From: VAZQ01 sp963712565
GTDB lineage: Bacteria > Pseudomonadota > Alphaproteobacteria > Rhizobiales > Xanthobacteraceae
Length of the DNA stretch: 64,000 bases
Reading direction: 5' to 3'
Assembly (NCBI GenBank): GCA_963712565.1
Contig: CAVQIP010000055.1
Location: 449,413 to 513,412, forward strand
The translations under genes were made by a program, and so were the position numbers. Positions within the stretch are counted from its first letter, which is position 1; the number at the start of each line of letters is the position of its first letter. The notes beneath the pieces were generated by a model that saw only the letters and a program-made list of their open reading frames with translations, was not told the origin of the DNA and did not search any database. This document shows positions 43,980-52,309 of this stretch, piece by piece.

Positions 43980-44219
43980 ATGCGAAGCGCAGCGAGACGA
44001 ACCATCTTTATTGCTGGTCGCAAGACAAGCCTCAGCCTTGAGGACGCGTTCTGGGACGGGCTCAAGGAAATCGCGGTCGCGCGCAATATCAGACTGCAGA
44101 CCCTCGTGAGCGAAATCGATTCCAAACGACAACACGCCAATCTGTCGTCGGCCATTCGGCTGTTCGTACTGGATTTCTATCAAGCTCAAGTCAAATTATT
44201 GACCAAACAACCGCGCTGA
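43980..44219 (+). CDS. Ribbon-helix-helix (RHH_4-type) protein, copy 1
   Basis: A 79-residue protein from the ATG preceded by AAAAGGAAG. It matches the RHH_4 family of small DNA-binding-like proteins: KTSLSLEDAFWDGLKEIAVA, TLVSEIDSKRQHANLSSAIR and LFVLDFYQ. Such proteins are abundant in alphaproteobacteria and are presumed transcription factors, but targets are unknown. A paralogue lies at 49511-49873. Confidence 0.85.
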   Translation: MRSAARRTIFIAGRKTSLSLEDAFWDGLKEIAVARNIRLQTLVSEIDSKRQHANLSSAIRLFVLDFYQAQVKLLTKQPR

Positions 44220-44486
44220 CCGTCGCGACTTCCGCTTTGGGGGCGGCGGACTTTTCTCCAATGCGTTCCGTTCTTCACCGCCCCCAATCCTCTCGGCCCT
44301 CGCGCCTCACGGCTGGCGCTCATTCGGTACCGCACCATCCATCCTGCGTCTGTGGCTGCTTGGTTGTATGGCAATAAATGTTGCAGAGCGCCGATGCAGA
44401 AAAAACCTCTGTCGCAAGCGCCTTTAGTGTATTCTCTTTTATGCAACGATAGTGGGGGGACATGAGTTAGTCTGAGTAGGTGAGCG

Positions 44487-45011
44487 ATGCGTCGGTTGGA
44501 GCTTGCGCAAACGTCAAACCTCTCGACACGGGCGCTACAGTTTCTACTAGACCTGCCGGACCTTGATGCGCCCCGGGAGGAATTGATACGCACATTGTGC
44601 GTGTTGGCCGCAGAGGCTCAGCCCGGCGCCATTGTGGGTGGCACCATCATTGACGGCGCCTCGGCCACAATCGACAGGGCTGTTTTTCCCAGCCTGCCGG
44701 ACTCGTTTGTGAGCAGACTGCCTCGAAGCCCGATTGCGCCACCCTACGTCGGAACGTGCGCGCAGGCGGTGTGTCAGAGACAACGGGTCACGTGCTCAAA
44801 CATTTCGACTGAAACACGTTTCAATGCCGGGTGGCGGCGTGTGTTCCTCGGCCAAGGCATCCAATCGGTGCAATCCGCTCCCGTATTCAGCTTCAACGGG
44901 AAGGCTCTTGGTACCTTCGTTGTGGCATTCAATGAGCCAAAGGCCGCCACTTCCTTCGACGTCGAACTGATGGCGTTCGGCGCGTATGCAATGCACACCA
45001 TTCTTCAATAA
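44487..45011 (+). CDS. GAF-domain protein
   Basis: A 174-residue protein with a short N-terminal helix and one GAF domain: LIRTLCVLAAEAQPGAIVGG, YVGTCAQAVCQRQRVTCSNI, GIQSVQSAPVFSFNGKALGT and FVVAFNEPK. The order matches GAF sensor domains that bind small ligands. There is no output domain, so it may be a stand-alone sensor or a remnant of a larger signalling protein. Confidence 0.7.
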   Translation: MRRLELAQTSNLSTRALQFLLDLPDLDAPREELIRTLCVLAAEAQPGAIVGGTIIDGASATIDRAVFPSLPDSFVSRLPRSPIAPPYVGTCAQAVCQRQRVTCSNISTETRFNAGWRRVFLGQGIQSVQSAPVFSFNGKALGTFVVAFNEPKAATSFDVELMAFGAYAMHTILQ

Positions 45012-45250
45012 TTCCGGCCCCCTCAGTGTACTCGCCTAAGACGTGCCGTCGGTAGCCGCAACGCGCGGAACGCGAAGCGCGTATTTGTTGCAGAGCGCGG
45101 GGTAGATTACTACCTCAGTAGAGGTTAACTCAGTTAAGTCCCAGGAGTTTAAAGAAGTAATTTGCCTTTCGGCAGCGGTTAACATGCTACCAATCCTAGT
45201 TTTCTTCTGCCCGGCGCCTTCGCCTGGGCTCTCCCATTTGGGGCGACGAA

Positions 45251-46261
45251 ATGATCGTCGATTTCCAACACCATTACACACCGCCCGAGCTGATGGAGCA
45301 GGGCACAGGCGACGGTCACGTTCGCCTCGACGAAAACGGCAATCCAAATTACCGGTTCAATCCGCTGCTCGCCGATCTTCCTGCGCATGTGCGGATGATG
45401 GACAAGGCGGGCATCGACGCTGCCGTGCTCTCCTGCGGTTCGGGCTTCGATCAGCCCAACCTTGCCACCTGCCGTCTGATCAACGACCGCATGCACCAGG
45501 CCGAACTGGACTATCCCGGCCGCTTCATCGGACTCGCGCACGTCCCGGCGCTCAATCCGCAGGAGGCATTGGACGAGCTTCGTCGCTGCGCCGTCGAGTT
45601 CGGGTTCCCCGGTGTCGTTATCGCGTCTGAGGTTCAGGGACAGCCACTGGATGCACCGAGCTTACGCCCCTTTTGGAAGGCGGCTGCCGACCTCGAGCTC
45701 TACGTCTTCATCCATCCTCCGCCGCGACTCATGGGCTGGGCGTACATGGATGCGGACGACCTCTGGCGCATGCTTGGCTGGGAATTTTCGCTGATGCTGG
45801 CGACAGTGCGGCTGATCAATAGCGGTCTTCTCGATGAGCTTCCCGCATTAAAGATTCAGGTCTCGCATTTCGGGGGCGGCATCGCGCGTTACCTCCCGCG
45901 CATTCGTGGGCTCCAGAATCGTGAGAGTGCCGGCACGGCGCATATTCCACGGCATTCCCGGATGCCACGCGAGCCATTTGATCATTATCTACAGCATCGG
46001 TTGTTTTACGATTGTGCCGGATGGTCAGGTCCCGACTATGCGGCCGAGCGAGGCGCTGAATGGGTGCGCGTCGGTCTGGCCGAGCTGCCGCCTGCGCGGG
46101 TCGTCTTCGCCACTGACTATCCTCAGGCGGTTCGTGACGACGATGAGGTGGTTGCATACGTTAAGGCCGTAAGCGCCCTCGGGTCGGAAGCGCAGGCGGT
46201 TCTCAATGGCGCCAGTGTGAAGAACCTCATCCCGAACCTAAGCGAATCTAGGCCTCTGTGA
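45251..46261 (+). CDS. Amidohydrolase (Amidohydrolase_2, ACMSD-like)
   Basis: This 336-residue protein has the metal-site landmarks of the aminocarboxymuconate-semialdehyde decarboxylase branch: MIVDFQHHYTPPELM at the N-terminus, VFIHPPPRLMG, IQVSHFGGGIARYLPRI and VVFATDYPQAVRDDDEVV. The usual HxH of the first strand is QHH here. Family members decarboxylate or hydrolyse aromatic acid ring-cleavage products. It is a complete gene within otherwise fragmentary DNA. Confidence 0.88.
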   Translation: MIVDFQHHYTPPELMEQGTGDGHVRLDENGNPNYRFNPLLADLPAHVRMMDKAGIDAAVLSCGSGFDQPNLATCRLINDRMHQAELDYPGRFIGLAHVPALNPQEALDELRRCAVEFGFPGVVIASEVQGQPLDAPSLRPFWKAAADLELYVFIHPPPRLMGWAYMDADDLWRMLGWEFSLMLATVRLINSGLLDELPALKIQVSHFGGGIARYLPRIRGLQNRESAGTAHIPRHSRMPREPFDHYLQHRLFYDCAGWSGPDYAAERGAEWVRVGLAELPPARVVFATDYPQAVRDDDEVVAYVKAVSALGSEAQAVLNGASVKNLIPNLSESRPL

Positions 46262-46271
46262 TTTGTCCGCT

Positions 46272-46434
46272 TCACGGGTTCTTGCTCTTGATCCAGTCAC
46301 GGGAACGACCGGATCGATAGCGCGAGCCGAGACGCTTCGACACGATGCCCTCAAATCCCAACGCGCAGGCGTGCCGGAATACAATATCGCCACGCTCGGC
46401 CAAACGGTCGAGGCGGTCGTGAGGCCGCCCTAAC
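46272..46434 (-). pseudogene. C-terminal fragment of an ATP-dependent DNA ligase
   Basis: The minus strand reads GDIVFRHACALGFEGIVSKR followed by LGSRYRSGRSRDWIKSKNP and a stop. This covers ligase motifs IV to V, including the lysine-rich end of the adenylation domain. Nothing ligase-like lies upstream of about 46434. Its N-terminal counterpart is at 43624-43791, on the same strand but downstream in reading order, so the ligase DNA was rearranged or came from two copies. Confidence 0.75.
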
Positions 46435-46567
46435 TCGCCACCCGTGAACTTTGTTCCGTCCGGTCCGCATTCGCAGCAATCTGCCTGACAGATATTTTGT
46501 ACTGAACGGGTATTTTTGTACTGGCCTGCGGTGAACCCGAATTCGATCCAGTCGTTGAGCGACTGAC

Positions 46568-47002
46568 ATGACGAATGTGGGTCACTCAGTTCGGCGGACG
46601 GGGCGCAGAGACGCCACCAAATTCACGCCCCAAGCCGTCCAGAAAATAAAGGAGTTGGTGGCACAAGGGGTTAGCCGCGACGAGATTGCTAATCTACTTG
46701 ACGTGACTCTAGGTTCCCTTCAAGTGACGTGCTCAAGATTGGGAATTAGCTTGCGACGAAATCCGAACGTCTCAGCGCGCCACACGCTCTATGCCAGGGG
46801 AAGGGCTATTCCTGCCCCGGTCTCAATCGGCATTGTGGACCTGCAAAAGCACAAGACCGAGGGGGTGTCGCAGGTGGCAGCCCACGACGCGCCTTTGGCC
46901 AAATATGCGGTAACCATGAGTCGCGGAGGCAAAGAGGTAGCGAGTGATATTCCACTAAACAGTGCGAACGCATTGCTCTGCTCTTTTTGCTTGTACCATT
47001 GA
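46568..47002 (+). CDS. Helix-turn-helix protein
   Basis: A 144-residue protein. Residues of about 17-62 (KFTPQAVQKIKELVAQGVSR, DEIANLLDVTLGSLQVTCSR, LGISLRR) form a helix-turn-helix of the resolvase/GcrA-like kind seen in many short rhizobial proteins. The C-terminal part (LAKYAVTMSRGGKEVASDIP) resembles the tail of that family. It is presumed to bind DNA. The last codons overlap the next gene. Confidence 0.65.
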   Translation: MTNVGHSVRRTGRRDATKFTPQAVQKIKELVAQGVSRDEIANLLDVTLGSLQVTCSRLGISLRRNPNVSARHTLYARGRAIPAPVSIGIVDLQKHKTEGVSQVAAHDAPLAKYAVTMSRGGKEVASDIPLNSANALLCSFCLYH

Positions 47003-47286
47003 TGTCTGCGTGCTCGCCGAACGAATCGCAGCTTGACTCAATCGCCAACCAACTGAGCGAGGCCGCTAGCCGATGCGTGCGGGACGTTCGGGATCACAGT
47101 CTGAAATACGAGGCTTCCGACAATTGCCGCTCCCTCGGCAGAATAGCAAAGCAGTACGTAGACGCTGGGGGATTCAAGGATACTACCCCTTCCCATGCTG
47201 ACCGTATTGCGGAGAGCGCAAGGGCAAGAGCTTGGATGGCGCTGGCAATTTCAAAAACTGGCGATCAAGGTTTGAGCGTTTGGTAA
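46972..47286 (+). CDS. Small putative lipoprotein with uncertain start
   Basis: The frame reads IALLFLLVPLMSACSPNESQ, a hydrophobic signal with a lipobox-like MSAC, followed by an amphipathic mature domain (LSEAASRCVRDVRDHSLKYE) of about 85 residues. No ATG precedes the signal; ATT 46972, CTG 46978 or TTG 46987 are the possible starts, and the in-frame ATG (47002) is inside the lipobox. It overlaps the helix-turn-helix gene in another frame. No domain recognised. Confidence 0.5.
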   Translation: MALLFLLVPLMSACSPNESQLDSIANQLSEAASRCVRDVRDHSLKYEASDNCRSLGRIAKQYVDAGGFKDTTPSHADRIAESARARAWMALAISKTGDQGLSVW

Positions 47287-47389
47287 ATCAGGCGGACGCG
47301 GCTTGCCTAAGGGGCCGCTCTCCACAGGACGGCCTTTTCATTCCGGCCAAGGACGGATAACGTTACCCTTCATGGTGGTAGTTCCTCAT

Positions 47390-47425
47390 CAACTAGGCCC
47401 CGCTTCGGCGGGGCTTTCTTATCTT
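47390..47425 (+). terminator. Rho-independent terminator, half of a 36-bp inverted repeat
   Basis: GCCCCGC at 47397-47403 pairs with GCGGGGC at 47408-47414 across a TTCG tetraloop and is followed by TTTCTTATCTT. The whole 36-base block recurs inverted at 49840-49875. It would end the transcript of the small putative lipoprotein gene. Confidence 0.8.
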
Positions 47426-47440
47426 GACTCGTAAGAAAAT

Positions 47441-47461
47441 GCCCCGCCGGGTGGGCGGGGC
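47441..47461 (-). terminator. Rho-independent terminator on the minus strand
   Basis: GCCCCGCC and GGCGGGGC at 47441-47461 form a strong hairpin; read on the minus strand it is followed by ATTTTCTTAC. It faces the plus-strand terminator at 47390-47425, an arrangement separating converging transcripts. Confidence 0.65.
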
Positions 47462-47558
47462 AAGTTTATCGTCATGGAGGAGGAGGTAATCTCCTCCGAT
47501 CCTCCAAACTTGCGACCGCAGGGTTTGGTTCCCGCAGGCTCTTTGATTTTGTCAATTT

Positions 47559-47879
47559 TTGGTAGGCGCGACACTCGCCGGACGGTATGGCGCTGCAGCA
47601 CACGCCGAGTCTACCCTGGCCGATGCCACGCTCGACCGCCCCCATCCCAAGCCCGACCGTCGCCGCGCGCTCGAATTGCTTGCCTCATGCCCCGACGGCT
47701 GCACCGAAGCGATCATGCTCGCGCATGGGTTCACGACCGAGTTGCTGGTCCGGCTTGTACGTGACGGGCTCGCGAGCGTTACGGCCGAGAACATGGTCGC
47801 AGGCGGACAGAAGCTGGAGATCGCAAGGGTGAAGATCACGGCGGCGGGGCGGAAGGCGCTCGCGGAGGCGGCACGGTGA
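47559..47879 (+). CDS. Small winged-helix-like hypothetical protein
   Basis: Up to 106 residues, from TTG 47559 or a later unclear start. The core KPDRRRALELLASCPDGCTE, AIMLAHGFTTELLVRLVRDG and KITAAGRKALAEA has the spacing of a short winged-helix protein that recurs in Bradyrhizobium genomes. Its stop overlaps the GTG start of the next gene (GTGA), which supports both. Confidence 0.65.
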   Translation: MVGATLAGRYGAAAHAESTLADATLDRPHPKPDRRRALELLASCPDGCTEAIMLAHGFTTELLVRLVRDGLASVTAENMVAGGQKLEIARVKITAAGRKALAEAAR

Positions 47880-48058
47880 AGTGCGCGCGCTGCCGCGACA
47901 TCGGCTGGGTGTGCGAGACACATGACGACCGGCCGTGGGATGGTGATCACGCGTGCGGCTGCGGCGCGCCGGGCATGCCGTGCCCGGCATGCAACGTGTC
48001 CAACGCCGACAACCCGCCGCGACTCCCGGCTGGCTTCCAACGCGACGATGATGACTGA
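47876..48058 (+). CDS. Small cysteine-rich (zinc-binding) hypothetical protein
   Basis: A 60-residue protein with a GTG start in the preceding stop. Cysteine pairs are KCARCRDIGWVCETH, ACGCG and CPACN, a layout resembling a shortened DnaJ-type zinc finger. The family with WDGDHACGCGAPGMPCPACN is typical of Rhizobiales accessory DNA. Function unknown. Confidence 0.7.
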   Translation: MKCARCRDIGWVCETHDDRPWDGDHACGCGAPGMPCPACNVSNADNPPRLPAGFQRDDDD

Positions 48059-48285
48059 ACATCTCATCCTCAAACGCGCCGCCGCTTCCCGCTCCTCGGG
48101 CGAGTGGAGCGAGGACGACTATGACGTGCTAGCTGACGGCGTTGTGGTCGGCCGGATCATGAAGGCCGCCGCCGCGCCGGCTCGACACCGTAAATTCAAA
48201 CCCAGGCCCTGCCGAAATTACCGCGCTTGCCGAGACGCGCGAGACGGCGATGGCGGCGTTCGCCAAGAGTTGGTGGCGGGGGTGA
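48051..48285 (+). pseudogene. Decayed small rhizobial hypothetical, copy 1
   Basis: The 5' part is intact (MTEHLILKRAAASRSSGEWS, DDYDVLADGVVVGRIMKAAA). The central part is lost or scrambled, and the end is found in another frame (TRETAMAAFAKSWWRG and stop at 48283-48285). The intact family runs on with a WTLAFG..EDRTPTHGY segment, which is visible in copy 2. Hence this copy has an internal deletion and a frame change. Confidence 0.75.
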
Positions 48286-48466
48286 CCTAGGCCGGGCTGG
48301 CGCGCGCGGCAACGGCTCGCAAAAAAGTGTCCCATTGGCCGCCCCGGCTGGGCTTTATTTTTTGGATTTCCGTCCCCGCGCCGGCAGAAGCGCGATGCTC
48401 AACGGCTCGGCGAGTAGCGTGTACGTGCTGGGCGGATCCGAAGTCTGCCCGCAGGCCCAAGGCATG

Positions 48467-48562
48467 GAAGATGATGCCGAACGCATGCTGGTCGACCTCT
48501 TCATCCTGCGGGGCATTCCCGGTCACATCCGGTACAACAACGGACCGGAGTTCGTGGCAAGG
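48467..48562 (+). mobile_element. IS3-family transposase fragment
   Basis: The plus-strand frame reads LVDLFILRGIPGHIRYNNGP followed by EFVARPC. It matches the DDE core segment of the IS3-family OrfB also present at 51545-52153 (DLFILRGIPGHIRSDNGPEF). Only about 30 residues are left. It lies between the two decayed copies at 48051 and 48679, so an IS insertion may have contributed to their decay. Confidence 0.75.
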
Positions 48563-48678
48563 CCGTGCAGGAAGATCGCGGCGCGGTGCAAGACCACGGA
48601 TTGTTTGCCTCAATTTTTGCCGCAGCCGCGACTGTTGCTGGTTCCCAGGCTCGCCCACAGTGAGGCGGTTGGCGGGTG

Positions 48679-48929
48679 ATGCCTTTAGTCCTCAAACGCG
48701 CCGCTGCTTCCCGCCCATCCGGTGAATGGAACGATGACGACTACGATGTGCTTGCCGATGGCGTAACCGTCGGCCGCATCATGAAGGCGGCGGCTTCACC
48801 GGAGGGGACGCCCTGGCTTGGACGCTGGCCTTTGGCCAGCACGAAGACCGCACGCCCACGCACGGCTACGAACGGACGCGCGAGGCCGCGATGGCATCGC
48901 CGCGAACCGTTCGAGGACACCGCGACTAG
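48679..48929 (+). pseudogene. Decayed small rhizobial hypothetical, copy 2
   Basis: It starts MPLVLKRAAASRPSGEWNDD with DYDVLADGVTVGRIMKAAAS, closely matching copy 1 at 48051. Near GTPWL the frame shifts and the family sequence continues in another frame as WTLAFGQHEDRTPTHGYERT and REAAMA to a stop at 48927-48929. One indel is enough to explain it. The two copies flank an IS3 fragment. Confidence 0.75.
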
Positions 48930-49510
48930 CCGACGATTGAACGTATATTCGCCCCCCTCCTGACCGGGGACTTGCCGTGGAATTCTGCTGAAGACGTGGT
49001 CAAATTCAGCGACCGCATTTTCGAAATCTTGACCGCGGGGAAGCATGAGTCTCGATGTCCCTTCTGCTAACCGGGGCTCAGGAGGGTTCTCCAACAGATC
49101 GAACCGGTCAATCTCCATCTTTTGGACAAAGCAATGGCCCTTTTACGAGCAACCGACGAAAAAAGCCCCGCCGAAGCGCGGCCACTGAGCGGAATCAAAG
49201 AGCGAACTGAAAGCTGCTAAACCAACGCCGCGCTTGCCTTCCTGCGTCGCCATCAGCCGAGAAGACCACCACTCGCTAAAAGCCAACCAGGTCCGCCGGC
49301 TGTTGCGCTTCGCAACGCTATGTCCAAAAAATAGACGGGGCGTTCAAAAGAATCAGATTGCGGCCGCCCAAACGGACACTCCACAGTTAAGGCGCTCAGG
49401 ACAACACTTGGGTCTTGAGCGTTCTCCCACTAAGCCCCGCTGATCCATGTGGCGGGGCTTTTTCTTTGCGAGGCCCAAGGGCGGGCGCAGCTTGTCAATC
49501 GGAAAGCGTG
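48930..49510. other. Noncoding stretch with a terminator near its end
   Basis: No protein family is recognisable over about 580 bases. CGACGAAAAAAGCCCCGCC near 49155 looks like half of a minus-strand terminator. A complete plus-strand terminator (GCCCCGC at 49434-49440, GCGGGGC at 49452-49458, then TTTTTCTTT) lies before the second RHH gene. Confidence 0.45.
49434..49467 (+). terminator. Rho-independent terminator
   Basis: A seven-base-pair GC stem (GCCCCGC/GCGGGGC) with an eleven-base loop is followed directly by TTTTTCTTT. It ends whatever is transcribed from the stretch upstream of the RHH gene at 49511. Confidence 0.75.
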
Positions 49511-49873
49511 ATGCGAAGCACAGTGAAAGGAGGCAAGAGTTCGGTCAGTAGGCATTCCATCGTCATTTCCGATCGCAAGACAAGCGTCAGCCTTGAGGAT
49601 GAGTTCTGGGATGGGCTCAAGGAGAGTGCCGTCGCGCGCAACATCAAACTGTACACCCTCGTCACCAAAATCGATTCCAAGCGACAACAAGCCAACCTGT
49701 CGTCGGCCATTCGGCTGTTCGTACTGGATTTCTATCAGTCTCAAATCACCCTATCGGCGAAACAGCGCGCTAATCGTCCACTGCCTCAAAGACGACGAGC
49801 CCGTCAACTGAGGCGGCCTACTTTTTCTCTTGTTGAGCGAAAGATAAGAAAGCCCCGCCGAAGCGGGGCCTAG
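49511..49873 (+). CDS. Ribbon-helix-helix (RHH_4-type) protein, copy 2, with read-through C-terminus
   Basis: Residues of about 15-78 are nearly identical to copy 1 at 43980-44219 (KTSVSLEDEFWDGLKESAVA, IDSKRQQANLSSAIRLFVLD). Copy 1 ends soon after LLTKQPR. Here a one-base difference near AAACAGCGCGC removes the stop, and the frame continues about 45 basic residues into the terminator at 49840-49875. The extended tail is therefore probably not ancestral. Length 120 residues. Confidence 0.75.
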   Translation: MRSTVKGGKSSVSRHSIVISDRKTSVSLEDEFWDGLKESAVARNIKLYTLVTKIDSKRQQANLSSAIRLFVLDFYQSQITLSAKQRANRPLPQRRRARQLRRPTFSLVERKIRKPRRSGA

Positions 49874-49875
49874 TT
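49840..49875 (-). terminator. Inverted copy of the 36-bp terminator block
   Basis: This is the exact reverse complement of 47390-47425, so read on the minus strand it is the same GC hairpin followed by TTTCTTATCTT. The RHH copy 2 frame runs into it. On the plus strand the stem still forms but lacks a following T-run. Confidence 0.7.
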
Positions 49876-50556
49876 GGCTCAGTGCCCCCCTCATCCCTTG
49901 GGGGCTATGCGGCCTTGGCCAGAATGAAAAGGCTGCCCGGTGGTCAAATCGAGGGGACGCGGTCGGTCAGTTCCCAAATATGTGAACTTGAGAGGGACAG
50001 AGAGAGGCTCCAAACTTTCATACCCAACACCGCATGAATCGCCCAGCGCTTCCACCACGCGAGCCTTGCTGGGGCGATTCGTTGCGCTTCCAGGTTCCAG
50101 ATTTTTTGCTCGTTCCGTGAGGCTTAGATGTAGGCCCATTGATGATCCTCCGAGCCAAGCAAGCGGTGGGAAAAACTATCTCGTCCGCTGGGCGCCTAAA
50201 TAGACGCGGTGCGGGCCGGCCCCGGCGGGGCTGAGAGCCGTAGCTTCTCCAGCGCTTGGGGGACGCCGGCGGGTTTAATATTGCCGACAAGTGACTTCGG
50301 CGTTGTGATGGCCATCACTAAATGGTCGATTGTGAAGGCGCGTAATCCCGTGCGGTTGTGCCAGGTCGGCGAGATTGACCCGCTTAAAATATGAGCTTCG
50401 AAGCCAAGCTGGGCTCGACCAGCAATGCGGCGGTTGTGCAAGGTTGTAAGCAAAAAGTTTGCGCAGGCTGTGACATGCGTCACAAGCTTGTTGCTCAGGG
50501 CAGAGTATTTATAGCCGCGCGGGCACGCTCATGCCTCACCATGAAGGGGGATCAAC
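49876..50556. other. Long stretch without a recognisable gene
   Basis: About 680 bases. Open frames of up to 90 codons exist on both strands but none has family-like sequence or a convincing start. A GC-rich block near 50210-50275 and an AT-richer block near 50440-50515 stand out; the latter probably holds the promoter of the small gene at 50557. Confidence 0.4.
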
Positions 50557-50781
50557 ATGCGTAGCGGCATTACGCCATTCGCGATCAGAACGGTCGTTGC
50601 CATTGGAATCGCGTTCGTCGGTGCCACTGCATTTGGCATGGTCGTTGCGCACTCGGCATTCGAGCGAGCCCAGGGGAGCGCGCAGGAAACCCTCAGCAAA
50701 CCGTTCCGATCCCCGGTTCTGAAGACTGAGTTCCGGCTCGGTGAACATCAGCAACTCCGGAAAATCTTTTTGAACCAATAG
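50557..50781 (+). CDS. Small membrane-anchored or exported hypothetical protein
   Basis: A 74-residue protein with a good ribosome-binding site (AAGGGGGATCAAC before the ATG). One hydrophobic segment (IRTVVAIGIAFVGATAFGMV) is followed by a short polar tail (FRSPVLKTEFRLGEHQQL). It may be an anchored peptide. Family not recognised. Confidence 0.5.
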   Translation: MRSGITPFAIRTVVAIGIAFVGATAFGMVVAHSAFERAQGSAQETLSKPFRSPVLKTEFRLGEHQQLRKIFLNQ

Positions 50782-50937
50782 GCCGGCCCGCATCCCCTAC
50801 GTCGCGGGACCGCCTTCGACAGGGAGGGTATTTATGCGGAAGGGCATCTTCCGGGGGTATCAGAGGCTATTGGAAGAGCAGCGCAAATTCGATCAGATTT
50901 TTCCACCTACCTAGTCGAGCACTTCTAGCAAAGTCTA

Positions 50938-51192
50938 CTATGTCGCTCCTCTGTCCGAGGACATCGATCTGAAATAATGTTCGGCGTGCTGGTAGTAGTT
51001 TTCTGCCCCGACTGTGTTGCCGCTTTGGGCTTCAGCTTGGGCGAGCGCCAGATACCGCTCATAGTTTCTTTGCGCGTTGTGAGAGCCCTTCTGTTCGGGG
51101 CGGGGCGCATTCGATGACCACCGCCTTGAGTGGCCAGCAAATGGCGTTGCGGGTCTGGGTTGGCGCGTATTGATCTTTCGGCCATTCTGCAT
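50938..51192 (-). CDS. DUF4167-type small protein
   Basis: An 84-residue protein with AGGAG seven bases before its ATG. The N-terminus is basic and low-complexity (MQNGRKINTRQPRPATPFAG). The end matches the DUF4167 signature: NAQRNYERYLALAQAEAQSG, NTVGAENYYQHAEHYFRSM. Full-size DUF4167 proteins in Hyphomicrobiales are longer with a disordered tail; this is a mini version. Function unknown, possibly RNA-associated given the basic head. Confidence 0.8.
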   Translation of the reverse strand: MQNGRKINTRQPRPATPFAGHSRRWSSNAPRPEQKGSHNAQRNYERYLALAQAEAQSGNTVGAENYYQHAEHYFRSMSSDRGAT

Positions 51193-51544
51193 GGCTCACT
51201 CCTGTAGTGGCAGGTGCAAACGCTCCGTGCGGCGCACGAAGGACGAAAAACAAGGCTGGTGATGCGCATTCTCTCTGAAGAGTGAGCCGACGCCCTGTTG
51301 AAACCCCGTGGCCTGCTGTGCGCCGCGTTCATCAATCCATACTGCAGACGCGGCTCTCGCTGGCGGCCGAGCCGACCCAACAACAAATTCTTTTACTGGC
51401 AATGGAGACAAAGCCCTTGGAGGAAAATGATCGCAATTTCTGGAACTAATTGGTTCAGTCGCCGTGGCGGTACCTGCCGACTACACGCGATATTTATGAA
51501 CCAACGGTATATTTATATGGGGAAACTGGGAGAAACTGTCAAGC
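51193..51544. other. Spacer between the DUF4167 gene and the IS3 remnant
   Basis: No gene is supported. The sequence becomes AT-richer towards 51500 (ATATTTATGAACCAACGG), which probably marks the junction where the IS3 element was truncated. Confidence 0.35.
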
Positions 51545-52153
51545 ACGGCCCCCTTGGCCAGGAACTCCGGTCCGTTGTCGGACCGGATGTGACCGGGAAT
51601 GCCCCGCAGGATGAAGAGGTCGGACAGAACGTCGATCACGTCGATGGCCTTGAGCTTGCGGGCGACACGGATCGCCAAGCATTCATGGCTGAACTCGTCG
51701 AGCACGTTGAGCATCCGATACCTGCGTCCATCGTGGGTGCGGTCCTCGACAAAGTCATAGGACCAGACATGATTGCGGTGCTCCGGCCGTAGCCGAATGC
51801 AAGATCCGTCGGCCAACCAGAGCCTGCCGCGCTTGGGCTTGGGGAACCTTCAGCCGCACGGCGACGCGCGGGGTTAGAAGTTTTCCCCGAGCAGCCTCCT
51901 GCAGAATGAGCTTATCCAGCGTCAGATCGGAAACCGCGTTGCGCAGCCGGCTGTTCTCGAGCTCAAGGTCCTTCGAGCGCTTCACCTGTTCGGTCTTCAG
52001 CCCGTCGAACTCCTGGCGCCACCGATAATACGTCACCTCGCTCACGCCGATCTGGCGGATTGCGCCCACCACGTTCTGGTCTTGTGAGACCAGAACATCG
52101 ACCTGCCGCAACTTCGCGACGATCTCTTCAGGCTTGTATCGCTTCCTTGCCAT
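51545..52153 (-). mobile_element. Degenerate IS3-family element: OrfA plus an internal piece of OrfB
   Basis: From ATG 52153 the minus strand encodes OrfA: MARKRYKPEEIVAKLRQVDV, a helix-turn-helix IGVSEVTYYRWRQEFDGLK and the leucine-zipper-like LELENSRLRNAVSDLTLDKL. After about 51885 the reading frame changes to a piece of OrfB: ADGSCIRLRPEHRNHVWSYD with FVEDRTHDGRRYRMLNVLDE and DLFILRGIPGHIRSDNGPEF. The OrfB start and its C-terminal glutamate region are missing, so it cannot transpose by itself. The type resembles the IS407 group. Confidence 0.88.
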
Positions 52154-52309
52154 TACAGTCCTCCTTGATGTCAAAGACATACCTCAAGTCGGACCACTTC
52201 TTTGGGAGCCGCTCACACTAGGTCTTTGTGCATCCAAAAAATCTCATTAGACTTACTGGGAATCCGGTGATCCTGAAATGCGCCCCTTTGCGCGAAACTG
52301 GAGGGATCA

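Noticed and set aside
50209..50394. A 61-codon plus-strand frame ending VGEIDPLKI
   Set aside because: No credible start or ribosome-binding site and no family match; too weak to call a gene.
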